A stretch of 64,000 nucleotides of DNA from positions 101,528 to 165,527 of the forward strand of contig JAWLAZ010000005.1 in assembly GCA_041395205.1 (NCBI GenBank). Reading direction: 5' to 3'. Numbering within the stretch: the stretch's first letter is position 1; every line of letters starts with the position of its first letter. Source of the stretch: JAHEFU01 sp041395205. GTDB lineage: Bacteria; 4484-113; JAFGCY01. This document shows, one piece after another, positions 60,681-64,000 of the stretch. Under the pieces are notes generated by a model. That model searched no databases. It saw only the letters and a list, made by a program, of their open reading frames with translations, and had not been told where the DNA came from. A program made the translations under genes and the position numbers.

Positions 60681-62663
60681 ATGCAGACAAATCGATTCTC
60701 ACAGATAATCCTGACCTTCGGTGTGATCATCATCGTGGTGATCATGCTCCAGTACCTCAAGTCAGCGAACATGGTCTCCATCGGCTTCAGCGAGCTGGTG
60801 GACCGTGTCAGCAACGGCGAGGTGATGGAGGTCAACATTGAGAAGAACTCCGGAAGGGTCGTGGGCAAGTTCAAGCAGGGCAGTGATGCCATCCGCAGCC
60901 ACGACAACAAGGAAGCCTTCACCTCAGTGATCGAAACCGAGTTCACGGACGAACTGATCGCGATGATGCGCGAGAACAACGTGAAGTTCGACATCGTGCC
61001 GGTCAGCTTCTGGGATACCCTGCTCAGCCCCAACACACTGCTGCTGGTACTGGTGTTCACGATTCCGATCGTCTTCCTGTTCTGGCTGATGAACCGCCAG
61101 ATGCAGAGCGGGGGCAACAACCAGGCCATCAATTTCGGCAAGAGCCGGGCCAGGCTGGCCAGTGACGGGAAGAAGAAGATCACATTCGCCGACGTGGCCG
61201 GTGTGGATGAGGCCGTCGAGGAACTGCGGGAAGTCGTGGACTTCCTGCGTGATCCCAAGAAATATGAGGCACTCGGGGCGGAGATCCCCAAGGGCGTGCT
61301 GCTCGTCGGGCCTCCGGGCTGCGGCAAGACGCACCTCGCCAAGGCCGTGGCCGGTGAGGCCAACGTGCCGTTCTTCTACATCAGCGGTTCCGACTTCGTC
61401 GAGATGTTCGTCGGTGTCGGTGCCAGCCGCGTGCGCGACCTGTTTGACCAGGCCAAGCGCCGCGCCCCATGCCTGATCTTCATCGATGAGCTGGATGCCG
61501 TGGGCCGCCACCGCGGTACCGGTATCGGTGGTACGCATGATGAGCGCGAGCAGACCCTGAACCAGATGCTCGTCGAGATGGACGGCTTCGAGGCCAACAG
61601 CGGCATCATCGTGCTGGCGGCCACCAATCGTCCCGACGTGCTGGACCCGGCGCTGCTGCGTCCCGGCCGCTTCGACCGCCGCGTGGTGGTGGATGCCCCG
61701 GATCTCTCCGGTCGCCTGCACATCCTGCAGATCTACACCAAGAACAAGCCGATGTCATCCGACATCGACCTGCGCGCTCTGGCTCAGCGCACGCCGGGCT
61801 TCAGCGGTGCGGACCTGAAGAACGCCGTGAACGAAGCTGCGCTGCTGGCTGCCCGCCGTGGCGAGACCCGCATCACGAGCGAGGACCTCTTCGAGGCCGT
61901 CGACCGCGTGGTGGCCGGTCCCGAGCGCAAGAGCCGCATCATCAATGAACACGAGAAGCAGGTGATCGCCTACCACGAACTCGGGCATGCGATCGTCAGC
62001 CATGAGCTCGAGAATACTGATCCCGTGCACAAGATCAGCATCCTGCCGCGCGGCCAGGCCCTGGGTTACACGCTCAACTTCCCGGCGGAGGACCGCTTCC
62101 TCGTCTCGAAGAAGCAGATTCTCGACCGTGTCAGCATGGCGCTGGGCGGACGGGCTGCTGAGGAGATCGTCTTCGGGGACATCACCACCGGTGCGAGCAA
62201 TGACCTCGAGCGCAGCACGCAGATGATCCGCGACATGATCACCAAGTACGGCATGAGCGAGGAACTGGGACCGATCCAGTTCGGCCGCACGAATGAGAAC
62301 CCCTTCCTCGGCAAGAGTTTCGGTGAGGACCGCAACTACTCGGATGAGGTGGCCTATCGCATCGATGAGGAAGTGCGCCGCCTGGTGATGGGCTGTTACG
62401 AAAGGGCCATTGAAGTGCTGCGGACGAACCGCCGCAAGATGGACTACCTGGCGAGCATCCTGATCCGCGAGGAGCAGCTGGACCGTGATGACTTCGTACG
62501 ACTGATGGATGAGGAAGTGCCGGAGGACTTCACGCCGACGCCACTCAAGCCCAACAGCTCGACCACAGCGGCCCTGCGGGCCAAGGAACGGGCGGAGCGC
62601 GTCCACACGGAAAACAAGCGCCAGGATCAGCCCTGGCGTCCGGGTCCCGCCCCGGCGGGCTAG
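60681..62663 (+). CDS. ftsH: ATP-dependent zinc metalloprotease FtsH
   Basis: 660 residues, normal length. Two membrane spans (ILTFGVIIIVVIMLQYL; LLLVLVFTIPIVFLFWLMN) flank a periplasmic domain. The AAA+ domain has Walker A GPPGCGKTHLA, Walker B LIFIDELDAVGRHRG, and the second region ATNRPDVLDPALLRPGRFDR. The zinc protease motif is HELGH in VIAYHELGHAIVSHEL, with the third ligand in the GASNDLERST region. It degrades unstable membrane and cytosolic proteins. The stop TAG runs directly into heptad repeats. Confidence 0.97.
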   Translation: MQTNRFSQIILTFGVIIIVVIMLQYLKSANMVSIGFSELVDRVSNGEVMEVNIEKNSGRVVGKFKQGSDAIRSHDNKEAFTSVIETEFTDELIAMMRENNVKFDIVPVSFWDTLLSPNTLLLVLVFTIPIVFLFWLMNRQMQSGGNNQAINFGKSRARLASDGKKKITFADVAGVDEAVEELREVVDFLRDPKKYEALGAEIPKGVLLVGPPGCGKTHLAKAVAGEANVPFFYISGSDFVEMFVGVGASRVRDLFDQAKRRAPCLIFIDELDAVGRHRGTGIGGTHDEREQTLNQMLVEMDGFEANSGIIVLAATNRPDVLDPALLRPGRFDRRVVVDAPDLSGRLHILQIYTKNKPMSSDIDLRALAQRTPGFSGADLKNAVNEAALLAARRGETRITSEDLFEAVDRVVAGPERKSRIINEHEKQVIAYHELGHAIVSHELENTDPVHKISILPRGQALGYTLNFPAEDRFLVSKKQILDRVSMALGGRAAEEIVFGDITTGASNDLERSTQMIRDMITKYGMSEELGPIQFGRTNENPFLGKSFGEDRNYSDEVAYRIDEEVRRLVMGCYERAIEVLRTNRRKMDYLASILIREEQLDRDDFVRLMDEEVPEDFTPTPLKPNSSTTAALRAKERAERVHTENKRQDQPWRPGPAPAG

Positions 62664-62875
62664 GCAGGGACCGGGGACCAGGGACCAGGGACCGGGAGGT
62701 CCGGAGCAATTCGGACAATCATGAGATTAGGCTTCGGCAGCTGAGGCGAGGTCAGCATCAGACTTTGAATGCTCAACACCACTTCAGTGGTATCGACATT
62801 TAGCCAGTGACGAAGGCAGGGTAGTGACCGGGTTATCAAGCTGATCCCCGGTCCCTGGTCCCTGATCCCTGGCAA
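62659..62875 (+). repeat. Inverted GGGACCA-type heptad repeats flanking an intergenic element
   Basis: After the ftsH stop come tandem heptads (AGGGACC, GGGGACC, AGGGACC, AGGGACC; about 62666-62696). The inverted arm at about 62845-62873 carries the complement (GGTCCCT, GGTCCCT, GATCCCT). The arms could pair over about 18 bp. The 150-bp interior holds no gene. Same layout as the element after lpdA, also starting at a stop codon. Confidence 0.55.
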
Positions 62876-62889
62876 TGTACATTGACAAT

Positions 62890-63241
62890 GGGGGTGATCC
62901 GGTTTCGACGGTATGGTCGAAGCGCTTGTTGCATCTCGCGGCGGAGCTAACCGCGTTACAAACTGGCCACAACTACAGTTGGCAACACCAACTTTGAACT
63001 GGCTGCTGCTTAATCCAGCAACCCGTGAAACTGCCGCCCGGTCCCGAGGCGTCAGCGTAGCGTAAACCTTTCGGGCTGGCCCGCAGGACGCCCGACCTGC
63101 GGGTGAGATAAGGGCTGCTGGCCGTTCTCCGAGTGTCAACGGATGCGGGGTCCGGTCCTAAGACAATCCCGATGACTATGGATGTAGACGCAGGCAGGGA
63201 CATCATATCGGACGGGGGTTCGACTCCCCCCACCTCCACCA
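62890..63241 (+). ncRNA. ssrA: tmRNA
   Basis: The 5' end has GGGGGTGATCCGGTTTCGACGG, and its first seven bases pair with CACCTCC at the 3' end, followed by A and an encoded CCA (63239-63241). The T-arm GACGGGGGTTCGACTCCCC is intact. The tag reading frame probably resumes at GCC 62966 and encodes ATTTVGNTNFELAAA before TAA 63011, ending in the usual LAA-type degradation signal. Several pseudoknot-like dyads follow. tmRNA rescues stalled ribosomes. Confidence 0.93.
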
Positions 63242-63628
63242 ATGTACTTGTCGAGTAGTGCGGTTGCTCGGGCATCTGCGCGACCGGCACTTCCACCATG
63301 CGCAATGCGTCCCGCCCAGGCGGGGACAAGCCCCGGCGCGAGATGGTCAAGCGCGCAAAGCACTTGACGCGATCACATTCCCAGGCAATCAGATGGGTGC
63401 AATTCGGGGGAATTTCAGGCAGTGTGCTCCAAAAGCTCTTGACGACCGCCGTGTGAGTCAAGTGCCCTGAGGCAAGTGTTCATGCTGGTCAAGAGGTCGG
63501 CCTATTAACTGCAGTTCGAAAGACATATCTTTATTATTTGTGCGTTGCCAGGTTATGATAGGAGGAAATGCATGCACTCGCAATTCTTCAATTGTATTAT
63601 TGGATGTTATTCGAGACAAAGAAATCAA
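63242..63628 (+). other. Region after tmRNA without a supported gene
   Basis: About 390 bp. The first part remains GC-rich; from about 63500 the composition turns clearly AT-rich. An AGGAGG at 63560-63565 precedes ATG 63572, which opens a 42-codon frame (MHSQFFNCIIGCYSRQRN...) ending at 63700. It overlaps the next gene and is too weak to call. Confidence 0.4.
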
Positions 63629-63656
63629 TTGACAATATTGCTTGGGCCGTTAAACT
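63629..63656 (+). promoter_or_regulatory. Promoter TTGACA-16-TAAACT, leaderless
   Basis: Consensus TTGACA (63629-63634), 16-bp spacer, TAAACT (63651-63656), then 6 nt to ATG 63663. It is the most complete promoter in the window and uses the same leaderless spacing. Confidence 0.6.
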
Positions 63657-63662
63657 TACGTC

Positions 63663-64000
63663 ATGCGACGACCTCCATTTCAGAAGCGACAACTTGCTAA
63701 GTTCCGGGCGAGCTTGGCCGCCGAACCGCTGCTAAGAGTTCATGGTCTTGTTATCGACACTAATGCACTGGCCAAGCTAGGAAGGATTGTGGGTCCAGGA
63801 ATGGGCGTGTTGCTAAAGCAGTTCACGGCTGAGATGGCTGAGGCGGTTCGGGAGGATGCTTGGACAAGAGGTTTCAGGTGCATCAAGTACCTTTACATTA
63901 GAGTGAACCGCGGGATGGCAAACTCCTACAAACTGAAAGTGGAAATCAGCAGCGGGCGTGGAATGATGCTGATCTGCTGTCTGCGTGACTACCTTCATTT
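63663..64000 (+). CDS. Hypothetical protein, partial (runs off right edge)
   Basis: 112 codons open from ATG 63663 to the window end. The protein is basic (MRRPPFQKRQLAKFRASLA) and has no signal peptide or recognised motif; the middle part (VIDTNALAKLGRIVGPGMGV) is glycine-rich. Codon choice differs from upstream genes (CTA, CGA, AGA, ACT are common), which suggests foreign origin. Its position just after ssrA, a frequent integration target, supports an island gene, but no integrase or second attachment site is in view. Confidence 0.5.
   Translation, partial: MRRPPFQKRQLAKFRASLAAEPLLRVHGLVIDTNALAKLGRIVGPGMGVLLKQFTAEMAEAVREDAWTRGFRCIKYLYIRVNRGMANSYKLKVEISSGRGMMLICCLRDYLH

Noticed and set aside
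63136..63461. Minus-strand frames over the tmRNA 3' end
   Set aside because: They overlap the structured tmRNA and have no protein features.
1..64000. CRISPR array, integrase, prophage or toxin-antitoxin genes
   Set aside because: No evenly spaced direct repeats of 25-40 bp and no cas, integrase or phage motifs found on reading either strand.

Overview
The window comes from an uncultured-looking, GC-rich (about 60%) bacterium. It carries many signal-peptide and lipobox proteins, periplasmic thioredoxin-like proteins, FtsH, HflX, tmRNA and a 2-oxoglutarate dehydrogenase operon. CsaB-like and SpoIID-like proteins, and many genes whose only visible start signal is a TANNNT hexamer about 6 nt before ATG/GTG (leaderless transcripts), would suit a Terrabacteria-type lineage. 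I cannot fix the phylum from sequence alone. UGA is a normal stop codon here, yet three genes carry in-frame UGA exactly where a redox or catalytic cysteine belongs, so the organism very probably inserts selenocysteine.

Layout. 0-1 kb: end of a minus-strand membrane-protein gene. 1.2-10.1 kb: three tandem pairs of beta-propeller genes, each a membrane-anchored protein followed by an overlapping lipoprotein; the first lipoprotein is split by an IS30-family element and the third has a frameshifted start. 10.1-14.1 kb: an M6-type metalloprotease with a cohesin-like lipoprotein. 14.3-16.3 kb: an HPt protein and a hybrid histidine kinase, converging. 16.5-21.5 kb: endonuclease III, a membrane coiled-coil protein, a SpoIID protein, a secreted propeller-like protein and HemW. 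21.7-27.6 kb: sucA, sucB, a rhodanese with two predicted selenocysteines, and lpdA. 27.8-32.1 kb: a HAD phosphatase and a heterodimeric ABC exporter. 32.4-37 kb: a 1529-residue lipoprotein with eight PKD-like repeats. 37.2-49.4 kb: cell-surface proteins, a CsaB-like protein, HflX and a TPR protein. 49.6-52.3 kb: OsmC, an APH-like kinase, an aldo-keto reductase and tRNA-Pro. 52.4-58.6 kb: two predicted UGPC selenoproteins and a CGPC paralogue of one TlpA-plus-C-terminal-domain family, around a DNA alkylation repair cluster. 58.8-63.2 kb: two related lipoproteins, ftsH and ssrA (tmRNA). After ssrA comes AT-richer sequence with an unrecognised gene, possibly the edge of an island.

The strongest findings are the selenoproteins. 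The two UGPC genes share a stem-loop at the same distance after UGA, with an identical AGUU loop and compensatory stem changes. The rhodanese uses U-x-U in its catalytic loop inside the 2-oxoglutarate dehydrogenase operon. Other findings are the paired-propeller array, the leaderless start signature, and intergenic elements bounded by inverted heptad repeats that run into the stop codons of lpdA and ftsH.
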